Shown here piece after piece: positions 1-8,590 of a DNA stretch of 64,000 nt. Below the pieces are notes generated by a model that did no database searches, was not told the DNA's origin, and worked only from the letters and a program-made list of their open reading frames with translations. Within the stretch, counting starts at the first letter, position 1, and every line of letters starts with the position of its first letter. Source of the stretch: Roseibacillus persicicus (lineage in GTDB: Bacteria > Verrucomicrobiota > Verrucomicrobiia > Verrucomicrobiales > Akkermansiaceae); contig NZ_BMXI01000004.1 of assembly GCF_014651675.1 (NCBI RefSeq), forward strand, positions 248,001 to 312,000, read 5' to 3'. A program made the position numbers and the translations under genes.

Positions 1-2
1 AA

Positions 3-371
3 GAAAAAGTCATGGATGCCTTGGATGCCGGGGCTGCGGGCTACTTGCTCAAGTCGGCCACTCCGCGGGAAATCATTCGCGGATTAAAAGGCGCTTCCGA
101 AGGAGGAGTCCCACTGAGTCCGGCCATCGCGAAAACAGTGCTGGAGGAAATGAACTCTTCCCCCTCGCCTGAAGACTTCGACCTTTCGGAAAGAGAATTG
201 GAAGTGCTGCAATTGTTGGCCGAAGGATTGGCGAATAAACAGATTGCGGAGAGGCTGAATATTAGTCCCTTCACGGTGAATTTTCACTTCCGGAATCTCT
301 ACAAGAAACTGCAGGTTCAGTCTCAACCAGCGGCAGTTGCAAAGGCGTTTCGGGCCGGCTTGCTGAGTTAA
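3..371 (+). CDS. LuxR/NarL-family response regulator, C-terminal part (5' end outside window)
   Basis: This is the tail of a two-component response regulator; its start lies before base 1, because the frame is open to the window edge and the visible protein begins inside the receiver domain. The end of the receiver is recognisable by the conserved GAAGYLLK segment, where the lysine is the invariant receiver Lys. A LuxR-type helix-turn-helix follows, from about LSERELEVLQLLAEG to the SPFTVNFHFRNLYKKL recognition helix. It is clearly paralogous to the regulator at 11158-11805. It probably binds DNA as a phosphorylation-controlled dimer. By analogy with that second copy, a cognate kinase may sit just upstream, outside the window (inference). 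The ATG at base 12 is an internal Met, not the start. Confidence 0.9.
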   Translation, partial: EKVMDALDAGAAGYLLKSATPREIIRGLKGASEGGVPLSPAIAKTVLEEMNSSPSPEDFDLSERELEVLQLLAEGLANKQIAERLNISPFTVNFHFRNLYKKLQVQSQPAAVAKAFRAGLLS

Positions 372-433
372 AGAGCCGCTTGAATCCAAAGCGAGACGTC
401 CCTCCTACTTATTCGAGTGGGTAGGCAAGGCAG

Positions 434-453
434 TCAACTTGTGTCCAAGTTGA
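434..453. repeat. Perfect 8-bp inverted repeat in the leader of the first PEP-CTERM gene
   Basis: TCAACTTG and CAAGTTGA flank a 4-base spacer (TGTC). An alternative pairing is possible between CTTGTG-T-CCAA (from 438) and TTGGCACAAG (from 458), so the leader could adopt two exclusive hairpins. No T-tract follows. It could be an operator, a leader hairpin, or the 3' hairpin of the upstream response-regulator transcript. The rest of the 162-base gap shows no gene. Confidence 0.4.
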
Positions 454-533
454 TGAAGTTGGCACAAGAACCTTCGCGGGCATAGCTATCGCGGCAGGTT
501 AGCAGCAAAAAATATGCCAAAACACCTAAAACC

Positions 534-1493
534 ATGAAAAACCTCCTTCATCATACTCTAGCTAGCTCTCTCTTAGTCGGATCGGTCTCGGCCGCAACAA
601 GGTATATCGGTCCCGTCTTCGACCTCTTCGACGACACTGCCACCACGAACACCAATGCCGACAATTGGACCAATGGAACCCCCGGTGCGGGTAACGATGG
701 CAGCGTTGCCAGCAACTTCGATTTCTCAACCTTTGGGGCAAGCAACAACGGTAACGTCAATCCCCTGCCGAGCGGCACCTTCAGCGTAACGCAAACTGCT
801 GGGGCAGGAACAGGCGGACAGTGGAACTTAGCCGGTAATTCCGATTTCACATACAATCTCAACGGCGGGAGTATCACCAGTACTGCGGGAACATTCTTCA
901 TCAATGGCAACACCTTTAATGTTGCTGGAGGAGATCTGACCGCGAACACGATGCGCGTTTTGGGTAATCTCAATATCTCCAGCGGGTCAATCGCTGTGCC
1001 GGCCCTGGATATGGAAACCAACTCAGTTCTCACCCAAACGGGAGGCACAATTACCACGACCTCGGCTATCGTTCTTACTCAGTCCAACTCAGGTTCGAAA
1101 GTCGCAAACTTAGTAGGAGGCTCCTACAGCAATAGCTCCGCTTCCTTCTTGTTTGCGAATGCAAACATGGCCATTGGAATTGGTGGCGACTTTGTCTTGG
1201 ATGCTGGTTCCGCCACTGGCCTTTTCAACAATACCGGAGGCACCTCGACGATTAATTTCGCCTCTGATTGGACTGGCTCTCTGACACTGGATTCCGTGAC
1301 CGCATGGGATGATGTGTTCGAGGCGGAGGTGGGCCGAGTCACGGTTGAAGGAGTCAACATTGGTTCTGGCGAATTCGAAACCTATTTCCTCAACAACGCC
1401 GGGGTCATCACCTTGGTTCCCGAGCCTTCTACCGCGCTGTTGAGCCTTATCGCTTGCGGCGGTCTCTTCGTGCGTCGCCGTCGCCATTCCTAA
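534..1493 (+). CDS. PEP-CTERM sorting-domain protein with beta-rich ectodomain
   Basis: A 319-residue secreted protein of unknown function. Residues 1-20 form a signal peptide (MKNLLHHTLASSLLVGSVSA). The ectodomain is rich in Gly, Ser, Thr and Asn and contains regularly spaced GGS and GGT turns, as in a beta-helix. It ends in a textbook PEP-CTERM tail: VPEPS, a hydrophobic helix, then an RRRR cluster. In this family an exosortase recognises the tail and anchors or releases the protein at the surface; no exosortase gene is in this window. The whole ectodomain is repeated, diverged, at the N termini of the next two genes. No Shine-Dalgarno precedes the ATG. The gap to the next gene is only 33 bases, so the two are probably co-transcribed. 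Confidence 0.88.
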   Translation: MKNLLHHTLASSLLVGSVSAATRYIGPVFDLFDDTATTNTNADNWTNGTPGAGNDGSVASNFDFSTFGASNNGNVNPLPSGTFSVTQTAGAGTGGQWNLAGNSDFTYNLNGGSITSTAGTFFINGNTFNVAGGDLTANTMRVLGNLNISSGSIAVPALDMETNSVLTQTGGTITTTSAIVLTQSNSGSKVANLVGGSYSNSSASFLFANANMAIGIGGDFVLDAGSATGLFNNTGGTSTINFASDWTGSLTLDSVTAWDDVFEAEVGRVTVEGVNIGSGEFETYFLNNAGVITLVPEPSTALLSLIACGGLFVRRRRHS

Positions 1494-1526
1494 ACCTAAG
1501 ACGGAATTTTCACATAGCGGCAAATT

Positions 1527-4199
1527 ATGAAACTCAAAAAACTCCCTCCATTTATCGCACTCGCACTGGGCGTCCAGATTGCCGGTGCCCAAACAAACTA
1601 TACCGGACCAGTCTTCGACCTCTTTGCGGGCGAGGGCGACTGGAGCAACGCAACTCCGGGTGAAGGCAATGATGGCACGATTGCCATCGACTACGATTTC
1701 ACGACTTTAGGCGCAGCCGATAACGGAAATGTGAACCCCCTTCCGAGTGGCGCTTATAGTGTGACCCAGACCGCGGGTGACGGAACTGGTGGGCAGTGGA
1801 ACTTAGCTCAGAACCCTGATTTCACCTACAATTTGAATGGTGGAAGCCTGACCAGCACCGGTGGCACTGTCTTCGTTAATGGTCATACTCTCAATATTGA
1901 TGGGGGCTCGCTGAGCAAGACTGGGGGTGAAACCCGCGTCGCAAGTGGTGGAGCCTTGAATCTTTATACCGGTAGCTACACTGGGACGAACACCAGACTG
2001 ATTGGAGGGTCGTCGATCACTGTGGAAGGTGGAACCTTCTCCAGTGGGACCCTCGACCTGGAAGGAGGGACATTCACTCAATCGGGCGGAACGGTCACAA
2101 CCACCTCAGCCAAAGCCTTGGCTCAGTCTGCCGCAGGTTCGAAAATTGTGGAGCTATCAGGAGGTTCCTTTCTGAACAACTCGGCAACAGCCTTGCTGGC
2201 GAGCTCCAACTTGACTGTCACTATCGGGGGAGACTGGACCTTCGATGGCCCATCCGTAACCAGCCTCTTCAGTAGTCCCGGTGGCACTTCGACGATTGAT
2301 TTCAACTCGGATTGGACGGGTTCCCTGACCCTGGATGCAGCTACCTTGTGGGACGAAGTTTTTGAGGAAGAGGGTCGGGTCAGCGTCAATGGAACTGCTG
2401 TGACGGCCGACAACTTCGAGTTCTTTTTCCAAAATGACAGTGGCGTCATCACCTTGCTCCCACTCACTTCTCGCATGGCCCAATGGACCGGGCTCGGTGG
2501 GTCCACTTGGGATTTTTCGACAACCGCAAATTTCGCCTTCAACGATGCGGCTGAACCCTTGAACAATGTCACCTTCAGCACCTTTGCGACCACTCCCCTT
2601 GATGTTGCTATTTTTGCAGATAATTACGAGTTCGATGGTGGAAGCTCCCCAGTCGCTACTTCAGATGTCAACGTCGAAACGGGAGGAATCTTCGACAGCT
2701 TGGTGTCATTCACCAGCGACTCCACTCCATACGTAGTCACTAGCTCGGATGCCAATGGAATAGCAGGTTCCACTAGCGTCTCGATCGAGGGTAGCTCAAC
2801 AGTAACCCTCTTGGGAACCCACGCCTATACAGGAGCAACCACTATCGAAGGGGGCACCCTGAACCTGGGAGATGGCACGACGGATGGTTCGATTGTGGAC
2901 AGTGCGATAGCCAATGATTCCGTGTTGGTTATCACGAACATGGCGGACATCACCCACAATGGCCTCATTAGCGGTGATGGTTCTTTTCAAAAGTTAGGGG
3001 CGGGAATCCTGACTTTGGCTGGGAATTATTCCAATGTTGGAAGTGTAACTGTTTCCAATGGTGAACTTGTCTTCTCGGGAACGATGGGCGCAACTTCTTA
3101 CAGTATTGCTCCTTCAACCGTGCTCGAGATTAATTCTGGGAGCGGTTTTAACGTGGGCGGGGCGAGCACAACCTTCACTGGTGGGGGGACACTCCGCAAA
3201 ACCGGCAGCGGCACGATTGGCTGGGGAGCCGCGGCGGCTACCTTCGCATTCGAATCGGGCGCTCTGATAGACGTTCAGGCTGGCTCCTTCACCGGAGCTG
3301 CCGCCGGAAACGAAGTCTCCCGAAGAGAAATTTGGACTGATAACCTTTCTGATCTCCACGTCGAATTTGGAGCAACTTTCGCGGGGGTTGAGGGAAATAT
3401 CCGAGTCGACAGCCTGACGGGCGAAGGAACGATCACTTCCGGATTCAATCCAGAGAATACGGGCTATACCGCGTTCACGTTTGGAGTAGACAATGGAAGT
3501 GGTGACTTTGGCGGTTTCTTGCGAGATGGGGCAATTTCTGGCAATTACACAAAGGTTGGGACAGGAACACAAACTCTCTCAGGTCAAAATTTCTACACTG
3601 GAAATACCACCATTGAAGAAGGAGTTCTCACCCTCTCTCCAAGTGGAGAGTTGACCGCATCCCCAGCAGCGAATGGAGTAAGCAATGTCGTCCAAGGCAT
3701 CTCTGGAGGAACAGGAACCTTCAATCTCGACGGGACCTTGGTGGTCGAGATCAGCGAAGACACCGCACAGTTCAATGGTAGTAGCTGGCGCTTGATCGAC
3801 GATACTCATTTGACGGTCAACTATGGGGCAAGCTTCTCCGTCGGGCTGTTCGATGAGATTGGCTTTCTGTCATTTACTGAATCTGCTGGAATTTGGACTC
3901 TAGTCGACGGTGACAACACCTGGACCTTCTCAGAAGCAACAGGAGTGCTCTCTCTCGCCAATTCGAATGCCGGAACAATTACCATCACTGATTCCGGTTT
4001 CGATGAAAGCGGGAACTACTTCATTGAGGTTGCAGAAGGCGTTGCCGGATTGACGGTCACCACTTCGCCGGATCTCGATACTGCTTTCGCCGCCGCCTCG
4101 GGAGTCAGCAATGACGGAGTCAATCGCTTCACCATCGCTGCCAGTTCCTTGGATAGTGACAGTGATGGCAAAGACTTCTTCCGAGTCGAAGCGCAGTAA
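1527..4199 (+). CDS. Secreted autotransporter-type beta-strand repeat protein
   Basis: An 890-residue secreted protein. The signal peptide spans about 1-22 (ends AGAQ). Residues about 25-310 copy the ectodomain of the upstream PEP-CTERM protein, including the NPLPSG and SVTQTAG blocks and the DWTGSLTLD block. The central part contains passenger-associated (PATR-like) repeats of the form YTGATTIEGGTLNLG, GAGILTLAGNYSN and YTGNTTIEEGVLTLS, which are predicted to stack as a beta-helix. There is no outer-membrane autotransporter barrel and no PEP-CTERM tail. Instead the last 75 or so residues form a small domain ending DGKDFFRVEAQ, which resembles the ends of other secreted proteins in this window. 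Surface adhesion or matrix is plausible; no enzyme motif is visible. Confidence 0.82.
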   Translation: MKLKKLPPFIALALGVQIAGAQTNYTGPVFDLFAGEGDWSNATPGEGNDGTIAIDYDFTTLGAADNGNVNPLPSGAYSVTQTAGDGTGGQWNLAQNPDFTYNLNGGSLTSTGGTVFVNGHTLNIDGGSLSKTGGETRVASGGALNLYTGSYTGTNTRLIGGSSITVEGGTFSSGTLDLEGGTFTQSGGTVTTTSAKALAQSAAGSKIVELSGGSFLNNSATALLASSNLTVTIGGDWTFDGPSVTSLFSSPGGTSTIDFNSDWTGSLTLDAATLWDEVFEEEGRVSVNGTAVTADNFEFFFQNDSGVITLLPLTSRMAQWTGLGGSTWDFSTTANFAFNDAAEPLNNVTFSTFATTPLDVAIFADNYEFDGGSSPVATSDVNVETGGIFDSLVSFTSDSTPYVVTSSDANGIAGSTSVSIEGSSTVTLLGTHAYTGATTIEGGTLNLGDGTTDGSIVDSAIANDSVLVITNMADITHNGLISGDGSFQKLGAGILTLAGNYSNVGSVTVSNGELVFSGTMGATSYSIAPSTVLEINSGSGFNVGGASTTFTGGGTLRKTGSGTIGWGAAAATFAFESGALIDVQAGSFTGAAAGNEVSRREIWTDNLSDLHVEFGATFAGVEGNIRVDSLTGEGTITSGFNPENTGYTAFTFGVDNGSGDFGGFLRDGAISGNYTKVGTGTQTLSGQNFYTGNTTIEEGVLTLSPSGELTASPAANGVSNVVQGISGGTGTFNLDGTLVVEISEDTAQFNGSSWRLIDDTHLTVNYGASFSVGLFDEIGFLSFTESAGIWTLVDGDNTWTFSEATGVLSLANSNAGTITITDSGFDESGNYFIEVAEGVAGLTVTTSPDLDTAFAAASGVSNDGVNRFTIAASSLDSDSDGKDFFRVEAQ

Positions 4200-4241
4200 A
4201 AATCTGAAATACTAAAAATCTAGTAATCACCCCCTTTCAAG

Positions 4242-4283
4242 CAGGCTACTTGGGTAATCAGCTTACCCAAGTGGCCTGTTTTC
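4242..4283 (+). terminator. Rho-independent terminator after the beta-strand repeat gene
   Basis: A 16-bp stem (4242-4257 with 4263-4278, one G-U pair) closes a 5-base loop and is followed directly by TTTTCT. It lies 43 bases after the stop at 4199 and before the start at 4309, so the sulfatase gene is probably transcribed separately or by readthrough. Confidence 0.85.
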
Positions 4284-4308
4284 TATAAAAATCGATTTCT
4301 CGCACCCG

Positions 4309-7300
4309 ATGCGTCCCCTTTCCATGTCCCGACTTCACTGTTCAACCCTCTTGGCCGCCTTCGTCTCTCTGACTTCTGAAGGCTTTTCTCAAACCAATCT
4401 CAGCGGATCCGCTTTCGACCTCGATGGTACCGGCAGCTGGGACAACGGCACCCCGGGAGCAGGCAACGATGGCTTCATCGCTATCGACTACGATTTCTCG
4501 GCCTTGGGCGCAGGCGATAATGGCAACATGAATCCCCTTCCAAGTGGGGCCTTCAGCGTGACCCAGACTGCGGGCAATGGCACCGGCGGACAGTTCAACT
4601 TGGTCGGCAATCCTGATTTCACCTTCCATTTGAACGGAGGAAGTCTGTCTAGCACCAGCGGGACTTTCTTCGTGAATGGCCATCGCTTCCGCATCGACGG
4701 AGGAGCGCTCACCACGACAAACCAAGCTCGTCTGCGAGGTGATTTCACCATCTCCAGCGGGAGCTTCTCCACCCCCAATCTCGATCTGGAAGAAAACACC
4801 GTTCTCACTCTTACCGGCGGAACCATCACCACCACCTCCAACATCGCGATCAATCAATCCAATGCGGGTGAAAAAACCGCCAATCTGCAAGGGGGATCTT
4901 TCGTCAACGGCTCGGCAACCTCGCTTCTTACCAATGCCAACGTGACATTGAGCATTGGAGGCGACTTCAGCTTCAACGCGCCCTCTGTCACTGCGCTTTT
5001 CAACAGCAGCGGCGGCTCTTCTGGCATCCATTTCTCTTCCGACTGGACGGGCTCAATGACCCTCGATTCCGCGACTGCTTGGGACGACGTTTTTGAAGCC
5101 GAATGGGGTCGGGTCACGGTCGACGGAGTGAGTATCGCACCTGGCGAATTCGAAACCTTTTTTCTCAACACCAACGGGGTGATTACCCTCTCCTCCAACG
5201 TCCCGCCGCCCCCGTCTTCCAATGTTGAAATTTCCTCAGTTGCGCCCACGGCAGAAATCCTCTCGGCCAATAATTTGGGCACCACCTTTTCTCGGATTTT
5301 CGACGAAGACCGGAACACGAACCACGCCCGGGGCCAGTTGTTTGATTTAGGTAAATCCCCGAGCGGCGGCTACCAAATCACGGGGATCACTATCCACAAA
5401 AACAGCAGCCAGACCTTTTCTAACGACACTCTCTCCGTTCGCCTCTTTAGCGGCTCTCGCACAGATTGGGATAGTGGAACTGGGCATAGCACCTCCTCCG
5501 ACCGATCCAATTATTTCGCCGGCACTCAGGTCAACGAGCTCTATTCCGAGCCTTTTCTTCTCAATGGCCCCATCGCCGGAGACCGTTTCGTGACCTTGGA
5601 GTTTGCGGAACCTGTTTTCGTCCCGGACGAGTCCAGCTTCGGCTTTCTCCTAACCTATGACGAGTCCAGCGCGTCCAGTCCCGACTACTTTCAATACAAC
5701 GAAGGAGAGACCCAGGGCCGGATTCAAGTGACTGCCACCGCGCACGAAACAGCAGACACCCGTCACCTGCGTTATTTCGTTCATGGAAATGCCTTTGAAG
5801 ACGGATTTCCTACCACAGATGAGGACGAGGATGGTCTCTTTGATATTTGGGAAACCGTGCACTTCGGGAACTTGGAACAAACCGCCTCCGACAATCCCGA
5901 CGGGGACTGGCTTGATAATTTGTCCGAACAAAGCGAAGGAACCAATCCTAACTTGGCGGACACTGATAGTGATGGCTTGGATGATGATGTGGAAGTCGCG
6001 GGAGTGACCGATCCCACGAACCCCGATAGTGATGGGGACAGCCTCCTCGACGGGGTGGAATCCAATTCGGGAAGTTATCTCTCGTCAGGCGATACGGGGA
6101 CAAACCCTCTGCTGGCAGATACCGATAGCGATGGCATCAACGACGGCATCGAGATCACCCTGGGATCCGATCCTTTTGACAACACGAAACAGCCTGCCGA
6201 ACGCCCTAACATCATTTTCATCATGATCGACGACCTCGATACGCGCGAGATTGGGGTCTACGGGCAGGCCACCCTCAAAACTCCGCGAGTGGACCAGATG
6301 GCTGCGGAGGGCATGATGTTCACCGACTACTACACCGCCAGCCCCGTCTGCCATTCCTGCCGCTCGCAACTGATGACAGGTCAGGACTCCCGTCGAGGAC
6401 AGGATCGGACCAACTCGGTTCTCAACCTAGAGGCCGAGCGCGTCACGATCGCGGAAACCCTTAAGCAAGCCGGATACACCACCGGATGCGTAGGCAAGTG
6501 GGGACTGGGAACCGCCGAGGGCACGGGCGCGCCATGGAACCAAGGATTCGACTTCTTCTGTGGCTATCTCGATCAGGTCAACGCCCATCGCTTTTTCCCC
6601 AAGTTTCTCTGGAGGAATCAAGAGCAGATCTACTTCGACCAAGCGCTTGCGACCGCGAACGGAAGTGAGCTCTATATTCCCGGGGCGCAGAACTTCAATA
6701 CCCAGACCGATGACTGGAATGATGCGGTGGGCAATGTTTGCTCTCACGACGTAGTCGTCTCGGAAGGCCTGCAATTCATTGAGGACAATGCGGATCAGCC
6801 TTTCTTCCTCTACTGCGCATGGACCCCTCCGCACGCCTACTTCTACAACGCGGCGCGGGTGGAAGCGCTCACCGATGCGGACGGACTGATCTACGATCAC
6901 ACCGACCCCGAACAAACTCTGTTAGAAGAACTCTATCCTGGGGCTCCTTTCGGCACCGACGGTCAGGGGCGGCCACGTTTCGTCCCCCACACTTATGCGA
7001 CGATGGTTTCCGCTGCTGACCGCGACACCGGCCGCATCATCGACAAACTCTTCGATCCCAACGAAGACGGGGACTCCTCCGACAGCATCGCGGACAATAC
7101 TCTCGTCATCTTCTGTTCAGACAATGGAGAAGATGAACCCACCTTTCTAACCGCTCAACACCTCAAGCTGGGGTTCAACGATCTGCGCGGCATGAAGCGG
7201 GACACCTACGAAGGTGGAATTCGCTCTCCCTTCATCGCCTGGTGGCCGGGAAAAGTCCCCGCAGGGTCGACCTCGGATGTCATCGGCACCTTCGCGGACA

Positions 7301-8418
7301 TGCTTCCGACCTTTGCCGAGGTCGCGGGACTCGCCACTCCTCCGCACCTAACAGGCCGCTCGATTCTGCCCGCCCTCCTCGGTGGCGACGAGTCTACCTT
7401 GGAGCCGAGGGAGTATCATTACTGGGAGTTCCCCGGTTTTCGTTCAGTGCGAAAGGGCGACTGGAAGCTGGTGCGAACCCGCAACGACATCAACCCACCC
7501 AACTACGAGCTCTTCAATCTCGCGAGTGATCCTCTGGAAAGCAATGACCTCTCCGGCAGCGAAAGCGAGATTCTCAATCGCCTGATTCCACTCATCGAGG
7601 GCACCCACGAAGTGCCCGTCGACAGGTATTACCGCGACTTTGAAGAGTTCTTTGTGCAGTCCGGATTCTCCGACAACTCTGGCTTCAAAATTCGAGAACT
7701 CGATGGTTCGGGAGCCTCCAACGGCTACTCCCTCACCTCGACAAATGTTGGCTACGGCTTCAACTACCTCCCTTTCGAGACGGGTTTGAGCCAAGCCGTC
7801 ACCTTCGACCTCGTGATGCAATTCCCCTCCGGTGGAGCTGGTTCCTTTCTGTTAGGAGCCAGTGATACCCGAGCGGAAGCCCTGGCCCTTCGCATCGATT
7901 CCGACAACCAGCTCCTCGAAGTCCTCTCACAAGGAAACGCGATTGCGAGCGGGCAGTTTCAAGCCGCCGACTTTGCGGGCAATCGGGCCGAGCTCACTCT
8001 CGCCTTTGCTCCTACAACCGGAGTTGGCGAAGTTCAGTTGGGGGATTTCTCTTTGTCCTTCAGTGCCGGCACAAGCTTCAACCCTCTCCAATTCTGGGGA
8101 TACGAAGTCGAAAACACCACGATGGAGACCAGCCGTCCCCGATGGAAATTGGGAAGCTTTGCGGGAGCTGCCATCGACTTGAAGCAGCAAGGAGGAAGCC
8201 TCTTCGGAAGCTACCAACTGCCGCTCTCGGTCGGTGAGACGGTGGTCCCGCAATATAGCTTTAATCTCGAGACCTGGTATGACCACCCTCCCGGCCTTCG
8301 GGTGGCCCAATCGAGTGGTTCCCAAGGAGAGGTCTTTGGCTTTTGGGCCCTGCCCGACGACAACTTTCTTCGGCAAAATTCCGAGCGTCTTTTTCTTCGC
8401 TACCGCAGCGGAAAATAG
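4309..8418 (+). CDS. Modular secreted sulfatase (shared N-module, TSP3-like calcium repeats, sulfatase)
   Basis: A 1369-residue secreted chimera. Signal peptide about 1-27; residues about 28-297 are the third copy of the module seen in the two upstream genes; a Pro/Ser linker (PPPPSS) leads to a beta-sandwich of about 190 residues. Acidic repeats of the type DSDGDSLLDGVE and DTDSDGINDGIE (about 505-625) look like thrombospondin-3 calcium repeats. The sulfatase domain starts near 633 with PNIIFIMIDDLD (metal-binding D641/D642) and has S937-D938-N939-G940. The formylglycine site reads C681-H-S-C-R685 followed by SQLMTG; Ser replaces the usual Pro or Ala at position 3 of C-x-[P/A]-x-R. About 250 further residues end in LFLRYRSGK. 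Substrate is probably a sulfated polysaccharide (inference); no cognate maturase is in the window. Confidence 0.85.
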   Translation: MRPLSMSRLHCSTLLAAFVSLTSEGFSQTNLSGSAFDLDGTGSWDNGTPGAGNDGFIAIDYDFSALGAGDNGNMNPLPSGAFSVTQTAGNGTGGQFNLVGNPDFTFHLNGGSLSSTSGTFFVNGHRFRIDGGALTTTNQARLRGDFTISSGSFSTPNLDLEENTVLTLTGGTITTTSNIAINQSNAGEKTANLQGGSFVNGSATSLLTNANVTLSIGGDFSFNAPSVTALFNSSGGSSGIHFSSDWTGSMTLDSATAWDDVFEAEWGRVTVDGVSIAPGEFETFFLNTNGVITLSSNVPPPPSSNVEISSVAPTAEILSANNLGTTFSRIFDEDRNTNHARGQLFDLGKSPSGGYQITGITIHKNSSQTFSNDTLSVRLFSGSRTDWDSGTGHSTSSDRSNYFAGTQVNELYSEPFLLNGPIAGDRFVTLEFAEPVFVPDESSFGFLLTYDESSASSPDYFQYNEGETQGRIQVTATAHETADTRHLRYFVHGNAFEDGFPTTDEDEDGLFDIWETVHFGNLEQTASDNPDGDWLDNLSEQSEGTNPNLADTDSDGLDDDVEVAGVTDPTNPDSDGDSLLDGVESNSGSYLSSGDTGTNPLLADTDSDGINDGIEITLGSDPFDNTKQPAERPNIIFIMIDDLDTREIGVYGQATLKTPRVDQMAAEGMMFTDYYTASPVCHSCRSQLMTGQDSRRGQDRTNSVLNLEAERVTIAETLKQAGYTTGCVGKWGLGTAEGTGAPWNQGFDFFCGYLDQVNAHRFFPKFLWRNQEQIYFDQALATANGSELYIPGAQNFNTQTDDWNDAVGNVCSHDVVVSEGLQFIEDNADQPFFLYCAWTPPHAYFYNAARVEALTDADGLIYDHTDPEQTLLEELYPGAPFGTDGQGRPRFVPHTYATMVSAADRDTGRIIDKLFDPNEDGDSSDSIADNTLVIFCSDNGEDEPTFLTAQHLKLGFNDLRGMKRDTYEGGIRSPFIAWWPGKVPAGSTSDVIGTFADMLPTFAEVAGLATPPHLTGRSILPALLGGDESTLEPREYHYWEFPGFRSVRKGDWKLVRTRNDINPPNYELFNLASDPLESNDLSGSESEILNRLIPLIEGTHEVPVDRYYRDFEEFFVQSGFSDNSGFKIRELDGSGASNGYSLTSTNVGYGFNYLPFETGLSQAVTFDLVMQFPSGGAGSFLLGASDTRAEALALRIDSDNQLLEVLSQGNAIASGQFQAADFAGNRAELTLAFAPTTGVGEVQLGDFSLSFSAGTSFNPLQFWGYEVENTTMETSRPRWKLGSFAGAAIDLKQQGGSLFGSYQLPLSVGETVVPQYSFNLETWYDHPPGLRVAQSSGSQGEVFGFWALPDDNFLRQNSERLFLRYRSGK

Positions 8419-8590
8419 CAAAGCCTGACGAAGAACTCCGAAGTGATGGAAGCGCAGACGCAGGCGTTCTTCATTTGAAGTAAGCATTTTCAAACTGGGG
8501 TGAGGCCCCCCTTTCCGCGAATCTCGGTCGAAAGATTTTAAGGTTCTCCTTTGACGGCAAATTGCCTTCAATCTGGCGAATCCTTATTGA

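Noticed and set aside
455-475. Sigma-54-like TTGGCAC before the first PEP-CTERM gene
   Set aside because: The -12 GC is not at the required distance from the -24 GG (three bases too far).
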